This document shows, one piece after another, positions 43,819-52,904 of a stretch of DNA of 64,000 nucleotides. Every line of letters starts with the position of its first letter. Positions within the stretch are counted from its first letter, which is position 1. The notes below the pieces were generated by a model. It was not told the DNA's origin and did not search any database. It saw only the letters and a list, made by a program, of their open reading frames with translations. Made by a program: the position numbers and the translations under genes. Location of the stretch: positions 2,808,501 to 2,872,500 of the forward strand of contig NZ_CP054021.1 of NCBI RefSeq assembly GCF_005862305.2. Reading direction: 5' to 3'. The stretch is from Rhizobium indicum. Lineage in GTDB: Bacteria > Pseudomonadota > Alphaproteobacteria > Rhizobiales > Rhizobiaceae.

Positions 43819-44727
43819 ATGGATATGCAGACCTCGTTTCTGGACCGGCTTTTCGAATCCGGCTTGTTGATCGATACCGGCATCGACGGGCTCTACGGCC
43901 GCAGCGGCCAGTTCGAAGACGTGATCGCTGCCTTCGAGCGCCTGATCGACACGTTCGGCGGCGCCGATGGTGCCGAAGCCATGCGTTTTCCGCCCGGCAT
44001 GAACCGCGCCTTCTTCGAAAAGAGCGGCTACATGAAGAGCTTTCCGCAGCTCGCCGGCACGGTGCACAGCTTCTGCGGCAGCGAGCTCGATCATGTCAGC
44101 CTGCTGCAATGCATGGAAGTCGGGGAAGACTGGACCAAGGGACAGGAGGCGACCGACATCGTGCTGACGCCGGCTGCCTGCTATCCGCTCTATCCGACGA
44201 TCGCCAAGCGCGGCAATCTGCCGGAGACGGGCGGCCTCTTCGACCTGCAATCCTATTGCTTCCGCCATGAGCCGTCGAAAGACCCTGCCCGACAGCAGCT
44301 GTTCCGCATGCGTGAATATGTCTGCATGGGCACAGAGCTGCACGTCACCGATTTCCGCCAGCGCTGGATGGATCGCGGCGTCGAGATGATGAAGACCGTC
44401 GGCCTCGAGGTGACGATCGACGTTGCCAATGATCCGTTCTTCGGCCGCGCCGGCAAGATGCTCGCCAACAATCAGCGCGACCAGAACCTGAAGTTCGAGC
44501 TGCTGATCCCGATCACCTCGGCTGCCAATCCGACCGCCTGCATGAGCTTCAACTACCATCAGGATGCCTTCGGCACGAAATGGGGTCTCAATCTCGAGGA
44601 CGGCAGTGTCGCGCACACCGCCTGCGTCGGCTTCGGACTGGAGCGCATCGCCCTTGCCCTCTTCCATCATCACGGACTCGATGTGAAGCACTGGCCGGCC
44701 AGCGTACGGAAAGCGCTGTGGGGCTGA
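43819..44727 (+). CDS. Amino acid:carrier-protein ligase (class II aaRS-like)
   Basis: 302-residue homologue of the catalytic core of atypical seryl-tRNA synthetases without a tRNA-binding arm. Known relatives from Bradyrhizobium and Agrobacterium activate glycine or alanine and acylate a carrier protein. Zinc ligands are seen at C121 ([10 protein letters not shown]), E166 ([11 protein letters not shown]) and C269 ([11 protein letters not shown]). They are offset by ten from the C131/E176/C279 I recall for the Bradyrhizobium enzyme. Motif 2 is [11 protein letters not shown]...MREY and motif 3 is [11 protein letters not shown]. The ATG at 43819 is used; a GTG three codons earlier overlaps the previous stop. 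It lies in the operon with its likely carrier partner. Confidence 0.93.
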   Translation: MDMQTSFLDRLFESGLLIDTGIDGLYGRSGQFEDVIAAFERLIDTFGGADGAEAMRFPPGMNRAFFEKSGYMKSFPQLAGTVHSFCGSELDHVSLLQCMEVGEDWTKGQEATDIVLTPAACYPLYPTIAKRGNLPETGGLFDLQSYCFRHEPSKDPARQQLFRMREYVCMGTELHVTDFRQRWMDRGVEMMKTVGLEVTIDVANDPFFGRAGKMLANNQRDQNLKFELLIPITSAANPTACMSFNYHQDAFGTKWGLNLEDGSVAHTACVGFGLERIALALFHHHGLDVKHWPASVRKALWG

Positions 44728-44735
44728 GCAAATCG

Positions 44736-45698
44736 ATGACATCGGTCTTTTCGGGAATCGACCCGGAAACCTACCGGGCGCATGCGCTGCATACCGGCGA
44801 GCGCGCCTGGCCGGAAACCAATTGCTATGTCGATCTCTGGATCGAGGTTCTGGCGACATCAGGCGTTGCGCCCGAGGCGATGCTGGGTTTTACCCTGACG
44901 CAGGATTTCGAGGGCGACCAGTTCACCTTCTTCAAGGTGCCGCTTGAGGATCTGGAAGCGCTCTACGGCATTCGTGTGACCGAGCTTGCCATCTACGACC
45001 GTGTCGAACGCCATGTCGAGGTTCAGATCGCGCGGGCTCGTCTCTGCCTGATCGAAATGGATTCCTTCTACATGCCGGATACGCGCGGCACGGCCTACCG
45101 GCAGGAGCACGGCAAGACGACGGTTGCTATCAACCGCCTGGACGTTGCGGCCAAGCGCGTCGATTATTTCCACAATGCCGGTTATTTCCGTCTCGAAGGC
45201 GAGGATTTCGACGGTTTGTTCCAGCTGCATCTGACGGAAAACGACCCGCCATTCCTGCCCTACACGGAATTTGCGCGTTTCCCGGAAAGGCCGGCAGATG
45301 AGGCGCATCTGCGCGCGAGCGCACGGCGGCTTGCCGGTTTTCATTTTGCCCGGCGTCCCCGCGAAAACCCGATCCGCGCCTTTGCAAGCGTCTTTCCGCA
45401 ACAGGTCGAATCGCTGGCGGAACGGCCGTTCGGCTTCTTCCACAAATACGCCTTCAACACGCTTCGCCAGGTGGGCGCCAATTTCGAGCTGGCGGCCGAT
45501 TACCTCGCCTGGCTTTCCCCTGGTGAATTCGCCGCTGCCGCCGAGCATGCCAGGCGTATTTCGGAGGTGGCGAAATCGGTGCAGTTCCAGCTTGCCCGCG
45601 CCGTCACCCGCAGGAAGTTCGAGCCGTTGCAGGCAGCACTTGATCCGGCCGCCGATGCATGGGATTCCATGATGGCGTCGCTTGCGGGGCGAATCTGA
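44736..45698 (+). CDS. DUF1839 family protein
   Basis: 320-residue cytoplasmic protein of the DUF1839 family, found beside amino acid:carrier-protein ligases. Features include the N-terminal ETNCYVDLWIEVLATSGVAP, FTLTQDFEGDQFTFFKVPLE, MDSFYMPDTRGTAYRQEHGK and YFHNAGYFRLEGEDF. No catalytic motif is known to me. Its constant pairing with the ligase suggests it receives or transfers the aminoacyl group, which is inference. ATG at 44736 is eight bases after the ligase stop. Confidence 0.85.
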   Translation: MTSVFSGIDPETYRAHALHTGERAWPETNCYVDLWIEVLATSGVAPEAMLGFTLTQDFEGDQFTFFKVPLEDLEALYGIRVTELAIYDRVERHVEVQIARARLCLIEMDSFYMPDTRGTAYRQEHGKTTVAINRLDVAAKRVDYFHNAGYFRLEGEDFDGLFQLHLTENDPPFLPYTEFARFPERPADEAHLRASARRLAGFHFARRPRENPIRAFASVFPQQVESLAERPFGFFHKYAFNTLRQVGANFELAADYLAWLSPGEFAAAAEHARRISEVAKSVQFQLARAVTRRKFEPLQAALDPAADAWDSMMASLAGRI

Positions 45699-45714
45699 GG
45701 CCGGAGATCTGACC

Positions 45715-48195
45715 ATGCGGGGGCGTTTGGCAAGCATCGGTGCCGAGGAAAGTCTACTTTCCGAAGGCTGGAACCTGATCCTGACGGAGCCGGGCGCCTG
45801 CGCCGTGCCGCACGACATCCCGCTTTCCGCACAGTTCATTCCAGCACCCGTTCCAGGCACCGTCGCCGCAGCGCTTGAAAAAGCCGGGCTCTTCGACCGG
45901 GAAAATCCCGAGCCGCTGAACACGCGGGATGCCTGGTATCTCTGCCGGCTTTTCGATGCCGAACCCGGCGACGCGATCCTGCGTTTCGCAGGGCTGGCGA
46001 CGCTCTGCCACGTCTTCCTGAACGGCCAGGAAATCCTGTTTTCCGAGAGCATGTTCACGGCGCACGAGATTCCGGTGACGCTTTCGGGCGGCGACGAACT
46101 GGCGCTGTGCTTCCGGGCGCTTGGCCCCCGCCTGTCGGAGCCGGGCCCGCGCGCGCGCTGGCGGCCGCAGATGATCACGCCGGCGGGCTTGAAGAATTTC
46201 CGCACGACGCTGCTCGGCCACATGCCGGGCTGGTGCCCCGATATCCATGCCGTCGGGCCATGGCGGCCGATTTCGATGGTGCGGCGTCATCCCGTCTCGA
46301 TCGACAATGTCTCGATCCGCGCCGTATTGGAGGAGAGTGGTGTCGGCCGCCTCAGCGTTTCCCTGCATAGCAATGCCGAGGATCCGGCAATGCTGCTGCG
46401 CTGCGGCGGGATGGAGCAGCCCTTCGAGAAGGTCGGCGACAGTCATTACTCGGCTATCCTCAAGCTTTCCGACATCGAGGCCTGGTGGCCGCATACGCAT
46501 GGCGCTCCGCGTCTCTACGCGCTGACGCTGGTTTCCGACGGCGTGGAATATCCGCTCGGCAGGACCGGCTTTCGACGTATCGACATCGACCGTGGTGCCC
46601 ATGGCGATGACTTCGCGCTCCTCGTCAACGGCGAACGCATCTTCTGCCGCGGCGCGGTGTGGACGACGGCCGATATCGCGCGATTGCCGGGCGGGCGGGC
46701 GGACTATGAGCCGTTCCTGCGGCTTGCCGCTGCAGCTGGCATGAACATGATCCGCATCGGCGGCACCATGGCCTACGAAACGCCGGATTTCTTCGCGCTC
46801 TGCAACGAACTCGGTCTGCTCGTCTGGCAGGATTTCATGTTCGCCAATTTTGATTATCCGCGCAACGACAAGGCTTTTCTTGGCCACGTGCATGCGGAGG
46901 TCGAGGAATTCCTCCACGGCGTGCAGGCGTCGCCTTCGCTGGCCGTGCTCTGCGGCGGCAGCGAAGTCCACCAGCAGGCGGCAATGCTCGGCCTGCCGGC
47001 GGAATTCTGGAGCGGGCCGGTCACCGATGAAATCATCCCGGCGGTCGTCGCGCGCATGCGCCCCGACGTGCCCTATGTGCCGAACTCGCCATACGGCGGA
47101 GCGATGCCCTTTTCGCCCAATGCCGGTATCGCGCATTATTACGGCGTCGGTGCCTATATGCGGCCGATTGCCGATGCGCGCCGCGCCGATGTGCGTTTTG
47201 CCTCGGAAAGCCTCGCCTTCGCGCATGTGCCGCAGCAAAGGACGCTGCAGCGTCATCTCGATGTGCCCGCCGTCCACAGCCCGCTATGGAAGGCTCGCGT
47301 GCCCCGCGACCGCAGTGCATCGTGGGATTTCGAGGATGTTCGCGACTTCTACCTGCAGCTTCTCTACGGTTTCGATCCGGCTGAGCTGCGCCGCGAAGAT
47401 CCGGAACGCTATCTCGATCTCTCCCGCGCCGTTACCGGCGAGGTGATCGAGGAGACTTTTGCTGAATGGCGGCGCAAGGGCTCCGCCTGCAATGGCGCGC
47501 TCGTCTGGACGCTGCAGGATCTGCTGCCCGGCCCCGGCTGGGGAGTGATCGACTCCACCGGAGAGCCGAAGCCGGTCTGGTATGCGATGCGCCGTGCATT
47601 CCGGCCGGTGCAAGTGGTCTTCACCGACGAGGGAACGAACGGTCTCGACGTGCATGTCGTCAACGAGACGGATGAAGCACTCGATGTCGAGCTCGAGGTC
47701 GTCTGTCTGCGCGGTGGAAAACAGCAGGTCGTCAGCGGCAGCAGGGCCTTCAAGCTGGCGGCAAGAGATACGGAGCGCCTTGCCTGCACCGCGCTGTTCG
47801 GCGCCTTCTTCGACACGACCTATGCCTTCCGTTTCGGGCCGCCGGCGCATAATGCCAGTGTGGCGCGCCTGCGCTCGCTGGCGGACGGCGCCATTCTCGC
47901 CGAGAGCTTCCACTTCCCGTGCGGACGGGGGAAGGCGCTGCATGATGCAGGTATCGAAGCATCATTCACCAGAGACGGCGACGACTGGTTCGTTGACCTC
48001 AGGGCCGACCGGCTGGCGCAATCTGTGCATATCGACGTCGAAGGCTATCGGGCCGACGACGACTGGTTCCACCTTGCCCCCGGCGCGATGCGGCGCGTGA
48101 AGCTCCACGCGCTGTCCGGCGTGGAAAGCGACATTCCGCCTGCGGGCGAGATCAGAAGTCTAGGCAGTTCGCATCGCGTCGCAATCGAGGGCTGA
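45715..48195 (+). CDS. Glycoside hydrolase family 2 (beta-mannosidase-like) protein
   Basis: 826-residue GH2-type protein. The N-terminal sugar-binding domain has APVPGTVAAALEKAGLF and RDAWYLCRLF, as in beta-mannosidases, then an Ig-like domain and a TIM barrel (FALLVNGERIFCRGAVWTT). The acid/base is probably Glu417 (CGGSEVHQQA) and the nucleophile Glu498 (VRFASESLAF), so both catalytic carboxylates are kept. No signal peptide is seen. GGAG precedes the ATG at 45715, 17 bp after DUF1839. A cytoplasmic glycosidase in this operon may act in reverse as an assembling enzyme or trim intermediates. Confidence 0.88.
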   Translation: MRGRLASIGAEESLLSEGWNLILTEPGACAVPHDIPLSAQFIPAPVPGTVAAALEKAGLFDRENPEPLNTRDAWYLCRLFDAEPGDAILRFAGLATLCHVFLNGQEILFSESMFTAHEIPVTLSGGDELALCFRALGPRLSEPGPRARWRPQMITPAGLKNFRTTLLGHMPGWCPDIHAVGPWRPISMVRRHPVSIDNVSIRAVLEESGVGRLSVSLHSNAEDPAMLLRCGGMEQPFEKVGDSHYSAILKLSDIEAWWPHTHGAPRLYALTLVSDGVEYPLGRTGFRRIDIDRGAHGDDFALLVNGERIFCRGAVWTTADIARLPGGRADYEPFLRLAAAAGMNMIRIGGTMAYETPDFFALCNELGLLVWQDFMFANFDYPRNDKAFLGHVHAEVEEFLHGVQASPSLAVLCGGSEVHQQAAMLGLPAEFWSGPVTDEIIPAVVARMRPDVPYVPNSPYGGAMPFSPNAGIAHYYGVGAYMRPIADARRADVRFASESLAFAHVPQQRTLQRHLDVPAVHSPLWKARVPRDRSASWDFEDVRDFYLQLLYGFDPAELRREDPERYLDLSRAVTGEVIEETFAEWRRKGSACNGALVWTLQDLLPGPGWGVIDSTGEPKPVWYAMRRAFRPVQVVFTDEGTNGLDVHVVNETDEALDVELEVVCLRGGKQQVVSGSRAFKLAARDTERLACTALFGAFFDTTYAFRFGPPAHNASVARLRSLADGAILAESFHFPCGRGKALHDAGIEASFTRDGDDWFVDLRADRLAQSVHIDVEGYRADDDWFHLAPGAMRRVKLHALSGVESDIPPAGEIRSLGSSHRVAIEG

Positions 48196-48240
48196 CGCCG
48201 CTGCGAAGGATGATGCCGATCCATTGGGAAAGACCGTGAT

Positions 48241-49419
48241 TTGAGAACGATATACCGCTTTCTGCGCGCCCATGTTCTGCAGCGGCTGATCCCGCGGTCG
48301 CGTCTTGCTTTCAATCCGCGCAGGCCGGTGGAAATCGTCGGCTATCTCTCGATGGCGGTCGGCGTCGGCGAATCGGCAAGGCTCTGCGCCGGCGCATTGT
48401 CGGAGGCGGGGCGGGCGATTTCGCTCTCCGACGTCAGCACGCATCCTGACGAGAATTCCTTCGCCGGATGGATGCCGTCGCATCTCTCCACCGAACCCGC
48501 GGGAAGCCGGATCTGGCATCTCAATCCGCCGATGCTGCCGCGCGCCATCCTGAAGAAGGGCGTGGCGAATTTCACCCGCGCCTTCAACATCGGCTATTTC
48601 GCCTGGGAGCTCGAAGTCGTGCCGGCCGAGTGGCGCAATGCGATGCATTACATGAATGCCGTCTTCGTGCCGTCGGAATTCACCAGGCGGGCGATTGCGC
48701 CCCTCACTGCGGCACCGGTCATCGTCGTTCCGCATCCCGTCACCGAGAAGCCTGCGACGGAAGGCATGCGTCAGAGATTCGGCATCGAGGAAGACGCCTT
48801 TCTCGTCAGCTTCATCTTCAGCGCCGGCTCCTCGATCAACCGGAAGAATCCGCAAGCCGTCATCGAGGCCTTCTGGATATTTGCCGCCGAATGCCCCAGC
48901 GCCTTCCTGTTGATGAAGGCCAGCGGCGATATCAACAAGGATGAGGGCCTGCGCGAACTGGTCGCCTCGGTCGCGGGCAATACCCGGATCAGGATCGTTA
49001 CCGACAGGATGTCGGATTCCGATATCAATGGCCTCATCCGCTGCTCAGATGCCTATCTTTCACTGCATCGTTCCGAGGGTTTCGGGCTGACGGTGGCCGA
49101 GGCGATCATGCAGCGTACACCCGTCATTTCCACGGCCTGGTCGGGCACGGTGGATTTCTGCGATCCCGACAATAGCTGGCTGGTTGCCTCTCCCCTCATT
49201 CCGGTGGTCGATACCCATCCCGAATTTGCCGGGCTCGAAGGCGCGGTCTGGGCCGATCCCTCACCCGAGGCGGCGGCCGCGCACCTGCAAGATATCTTCC
49301 GCACACCCGAGCGTGCACGAGAGAAGGCCGAGAAGGCGCGGGAGTTCCTGCTACGTTACCTCGCGGAAAACAGCTACGAGAAGGCGCTTCAGACGCTGGC
49401 GGCGATGCAGGCCAGCTAA
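48241..49419 (+). CDS. GT4 family glycosyltransferase
   Basis: 392-residue GT-B fold enzyme. The N-terminal half contains VEIVGYLSMAVGVGESARLC and FNIGYFAWELEVVPAEWRN. The C-terminal nucleotide-sugar half has SFIFSAGSSINRKNPQAVIEAF and DAYLSLHRSEGFGLTVAEAI, the EGFG-type E-x7-E site of GT4. The start is TTG at 48241 with a weak ribosome-binding site. It sits between the GH2 and flippase genes, so it likely builds the same exported glycan. Confidence 0.9.
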   Translation: MRTIYRFLRAHVLQRLIPRSRLAFNPRRPVEIVGYLSMAVGVGESARLCAGALSEAGRAISLSDVSTHPDENSFAGWMPSHLSTEPAGSRIWHLNPPMLPRAILKKGVANFTRAFNIGYFAWELEVVPAEWRNAMHYMNAVFVPSEFTRRAIAPLTAAPVIVVPHPVTEKPATEGMRQRFGIEEDAFLVSFIFSAGSSINRKNPQAVIEAFWIFAAECPSAFLLMKASGDINKDEGLRELVASVAGNTRIRIVTDRMSDSDINGLIRCSDAYLSLHRSEGFGLTVAEAIMQRTPVISTAWSGTVDFCDPDNSWLVASPLIPVVDTHPEFAGLEGAVWADPSPEAAAAHLQDIFRTPERAREKAEKAREFLLRYLAENSYEKALQTLAAMQAS

Positions 49420-49501
49420 GGTGCCACTCCGCTTTATTTTAACATTTTCGCATTAGAGATGGCGGGTATGCGGCGGTAGGCCGATCCTGACGGATGGACA
49501 G

Positions 49502-52500
49502 ATGTCGAAGGGTATTATCGCAAACTCGGTGATGAACGCGGCGGCAGGCATGCTGCTGCTTCTGACGGGCTTTGTGTCATCGATCATAACCGCGCGGCTG
49601 CTCGGGCCGGAAGCCAACGGCATCGTCGCCTTCTCGCTCTGGCTGGTGGTGACCGGCGCCTCGATCGCCGAGCTCGGCTCCAGCATCACGCTGCTGAAGA
49701 CGTTGCCGCAACTTTCGGCGGAAGGCTTCGACGCGCGCCGCCGGCGGGGTTTTGCCGCCATCCTCGTCAGCTTCATGATGTTCTCGACCGTCGTGCTGCT
49801 GGCGCTCTACGCGCTGTTCTTCCTCACCTCCGAAAAGATGCACTGGGCCGACACCGCGCCATCCGTCGCTCTGGTCACGGGCGTGCTGTTCTTTATCCAG
49901 GCGATCGGATCCTTCGTCAAATTCTACCTGATCGGCGAAAAGAAGCTCGGCGCTTTCTTTAAGCTGACGGTCGCCGTCTCGATCGTGCAGCTTGCCGGCG
50001 TTGCCGTCGGCGCCGTTTTCTACGGCGTCGAGGGCGTTCTCGTCGGTTATGCGCTCGGCCAGCTCGTGCTGTTTTTCGCCACGCTGCCGATCCTTCTGGC
50101 GCGGCGCGACTGGTGCGGGGTCTCGCTGAAATATCTCGCCTCCTCTTCCGTCATCCTGTCGATCCAGTTCATCATCGATTCCATTTTCCTCAACCGCCTC
50201 GAGCTTCTCTTCCTGCAGCAGTTCTGGTCGGTGGAGATGGTCGGCTATTATGCCGTCGGCCTGTCGATCGCCAATATCGCGCTGCAACTGCCGATCCAGA
50301 TGACCGGCAGCCTGCTGCCCTATTATTCCGAGCGGCGGCACAGCAGCGACGATTCGACATTGCCGGTCGAGGTCTTTACCGCCGTTACCCGCAGCATGGC
50401 CTATATCGTGCTGCCGATGAGCCTGGGGCTCGCCGCGATCTCTAGCGAACTGGTGCTCGTGGTGTTCGGCGAAGCATTCCGCCGCAGCGGGACGGTAGTG
50501 GCGCTGCTTGCGCTTGTTGCTCCCGCCTATACCTTCATGCAGATCCTCAGCCTCTATTTGCTGTCGATGGACAGGGCCCGCTCCCGCCTGAACATCAGTG
50601 TGATAGGTGGCCTACTGATGGTAGCGGGTTGTTTACTGATCGTACCTAGGCTTGCCGCCGAGGGTGCCGCACTCGTGCGCATCCTCGTATTCGTTGCGAT
50701 GTCGGTGATGATGATCAGACAGACAGGATTCGGATCCCAGCTTTCGGGTCTCTACGCAAGCCTGACGAAGGTGACGCTCGCCTCCGTGCTGTGTGCTTGC
50801 GGAGCGACTTCCGTGCTGGAATTCGTCCAGGGTCCGGCCGGATTGGTCGGCGCCATCATCGCCGGCGCATTCGCCTATTTTGCAGCACTCCGGGTGCTGC
50901 GCGCCGTGCCGGGCGAGGATGTCGAAGTCATGCGCTCCATTCTCGAGAAGATGCCGTCCCTGCTGCGGCGACCGGTTGGCTACGCGATCAATTTCATCGC
51001 GCCGCGGCTTCCCGGCGATCCCGATCGTGCGAAGGTCGCGCCCGGTGAATTCTCGCTCGAACCGGCCGAGGGGGCGGGACGCAGCGCCGCCCTGCCTGTG
51101 GTCTTCGACGGCACGATCGGGCTGTTCATGCCTGAAAATCCTCTCGCCAAGAAACGTTCGGCCGCGGTGCTCTTCGTCAGTCCCTGGGGTTTCGAGGAGA
51201 TGTGCAGCCGTAAATTCTTCCGCGTCGCGGCCGAGCATTTCTCGGATATCGGCGTGCCGAGCCTGCGCTTCGACTATCGCGGCACCGGCGATGCGCTCGA
51301 TTTCGGCGCACTGCCGGCGAGGCTGGAAACCTGGGAAGATTCGATCCGTGCGGCCGCCGATAAGCTCAAGTCGCTGAGCGGCTGCGACCGCATCATCCTC
51401 ATCGCCCAGGGCCTCGGTGCGACGCTTGCCCACCGCGTCGGCTCCTCGATCGAAGGCGTCGACAGCCTGGTCATGCTGGCGCCGGTGCTGAGCGGCCGGG
51501 CCTATCTGCGCGAACTCAACATGTGGTCCAAGATCATCGATGCCGATCTTGGCCTCGGCAAGGAGCATGTCCAGATCGCCAAGGTGCAGATCGCCGGGCT
51601 CGTCATGCCCGAAGAGATCGCCGCCGAGCTCGGCAAGCTCAACATCACCTCGCCGCAGGGGCTCGCAACCTCCCGCTACCTGATCCTCGAACGTCCTGCC
51701 AAGGCCGAGGATACCGGCTTTGCCGATGCGCTGAAGGCGCTTGGCGCCGATGTCGAGCAGAAGGCTTTCGAAGGCTATGACGAGCTCGCCACCAACCCGC
51801 TGTTTGCCAAGACGCCGATGGCTGTCGTGGCGCTGCTGACGACGTGGCTGGAGGCAACGACGACAGAGACATCCGCCGCCCATTCGCCGACGGCGATCGA
51901 CAACCCGCCGCTTGCCGGCGATGGTTTTGCCGAAGCTCCGGTGCGTTTCGGAAGCCATAATCATCTGGTCGGCGTCGTCAGCCGGCCGCTCGGCGAGATC
52001 AAGGGCAATGCCGTGCTCTTCTTGTCGACGGCCTATGACCGGCATGCCGGCTGGGGACGGACGACGGTTGATATGGCGCGCGAGCTCGCCCGCCAAGGCG
52101 TCGTTTCGCTGCGCTTCGATTCCGCCAATGTCGGCGACAGCCCGCCCCGGCCGGATGCGCCGGAACAGGTGCTTTATTCGGATACGCAGACCGGAGATGC
52201 AGTCGCCGCGCTCGATCTGCTCGAAGGTGTCGTCGCCGGCCCCGTCATGGTCGCCGGCCGATGCAGCGGCGGCTATGTCGCCTTCCGCGCCGGCGTCGCC
52301 GATGAGCGCTTGAAGGCTGTCGTGTCGATCAATCCCTTCGTCTATTACTGGGATCCTGACATGCCGGTGCGCAGGGAACATGTCGTCTCCGTTCCCCGCA
52401 GCCTCGATGATTACAGCCAGCGCCTGGCGCGGCTCGACACGCTGAAGCGGCTGCTGCGCGGCCAGGTGGACGTCGTTGCGGCGCTGCAGAATATCGTCAT

Positions 52501-52813
52501 CGCCGCCGGCCGCCGGTTGTCGCCATGGATTGCGCCGCTGCTCGAGCTGCTTCCCGACCGGCGCCATATCGCCCGCGAGGTCCGGCACTCCTTCGCGCTG
52601 TTCGGCAAGCGCAAGGTGCCGCTGACGCTGATCTACAGCGAGGGCGATGTCGGGCTCGACCATGTCTATTTCCACTTCGGGCCGCGCGGCGCCAGGCTTT
52701 CCCGCTATCCGAACGTGCGGCTGCTGATGCTGCCGGATGCCGACCACAATCTGACGCCGCCGCAATCGCGCAAATTCGTGCTCGACGAGATCATTCGTCT
52801 CGCCAGAGCATGA
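49502..52813 (+). CDS. Fusion of Wzx-type flippase and two alpha/beta-hydrolase domains
   Basis: 1103-residue protein with three parts. Residues 1 to about 480 form a polysaccharide flippase (MATE/Wzx type, 12-14 helices: LLLLTGFVSSIITARLLGPE, FIIDSIFLNRLELLFLQQFW). About 540-780 is an alpha/beta-hydrolase in which the nucleophile elbow reads AQGLGA, with Gly637 where Ser is expected. About 810-1103 is a second, related hydrolase whose elbow reads AGRCSGG, placing Cys921 as nucleophile, with His1082 in DADHNLTP. The two hydrolases share SLRFDYRGTGD / SLRFDSANVGD, so they arose by duplication. Cytosolic hydrolases attached to a flippase suggest acyl transfer coupled to export. Confidence 0.88.
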   Translation: MSKGIIANSVMNAAAGMLLLLTGFVSSIITARLLGPEANGIVAFSLWLVVTGASIAELGSSITLLKTLPQLSAEGFDARRRRGFAAILVSFMMFSTVVLLALYALFFLTSEKMHWADTAPSVALVTGVLFFIQAIGSFVKFYLIGEKKLGAFFKLTVAVSIVQLAGVAVGAVFYGVEGVLVGYALGQLVLFFATLPILLARRDWCGVSLKYLASSSVILSIQFIIDSIFLNRLELLFLQQFWSVEMVGYYAVGLSIANIALQLPIQMTGSLLPYYSERRHSSDDSTLPVEVFTAVTRSMAYIVLPMSLGLAAISSELVLVVFGEAFRRSGTVVALLALVAPAYTFMQILSLYLLSMDRARSRLNISVIGGLLMVAGCLLIVPRLAAEGAALVRILVFVAMSVMMIRQTGFGSQLSGLYASLTKVTLASVLCACGATSVLEFVQGPAGLVGAIIAGAFAYFAALRVLRAVPGEDVEVMRSILEKMPSLLRRPVGYAINFIAPRLPGDPDRAKVAPGEFSLEPAEGAGRSAALPVVFDGTIGLFMPENPLAKKRSAAVLFVSPWGFEEMCSRKFFRVAAEHFSDIGVPSLRFDYRGTGDALDFGALPARLETWEDSIRAAADKLKSLSGCDRIILIAQGLGATLAHRVGSSIEGVDSLVMLAPVLSGRAYLRELNMWSKIIDADLGLGKEHVQIAKVQIAGLVMPEEIAAELGKLNITSPQGLATSRYLILERPAKAEDTGFADALKALGADVEQKAFEGYDELATNPLFAKTPMAVVALLTTWLEATTTETSAAHSPTAIDNPPLAGDGFAEAPVRFGSHNHLVGVVSRPLGEIKGNAVLFLSTAYDRHAGWGRTTVDMARELARQGVVSLRFDSANVGDSPPRPDAPEQVLYSDTQTGDAVAALDLLEGVVAGPVMVAGRCSGGYVAFRAGVADERLKAVVSINPFVYYWDPDMPVRREHVVSVPRSLDDYSQRLARLDTLKRLLRGQVDVVAALQNIVIAAGRRLSPWIAPLLELLPDRRHIAREVRHSFALFGKRKVPLTLIYSEGDVGLDHVYFHFGPRGARLSRYPNVRLLMLPDADHNLTPPQSRKFVLDEIIRLARA

Positions 52814-52904
52814 TTGCTCGCCATAGCATGATTGGGGATTTTACAGCGCCGGGGGTCTTTTCACACGCGCAAGGCTGTAGCGCTTATGCGGTAGGAAGAC
52901 AGGA

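Noticed and set aside
50633..52765. Minus-strand frame of 710 codons opposite the flippase-hydrolase gene
   Set aside because: Shadow frame; long only because of GC bias at third positions.
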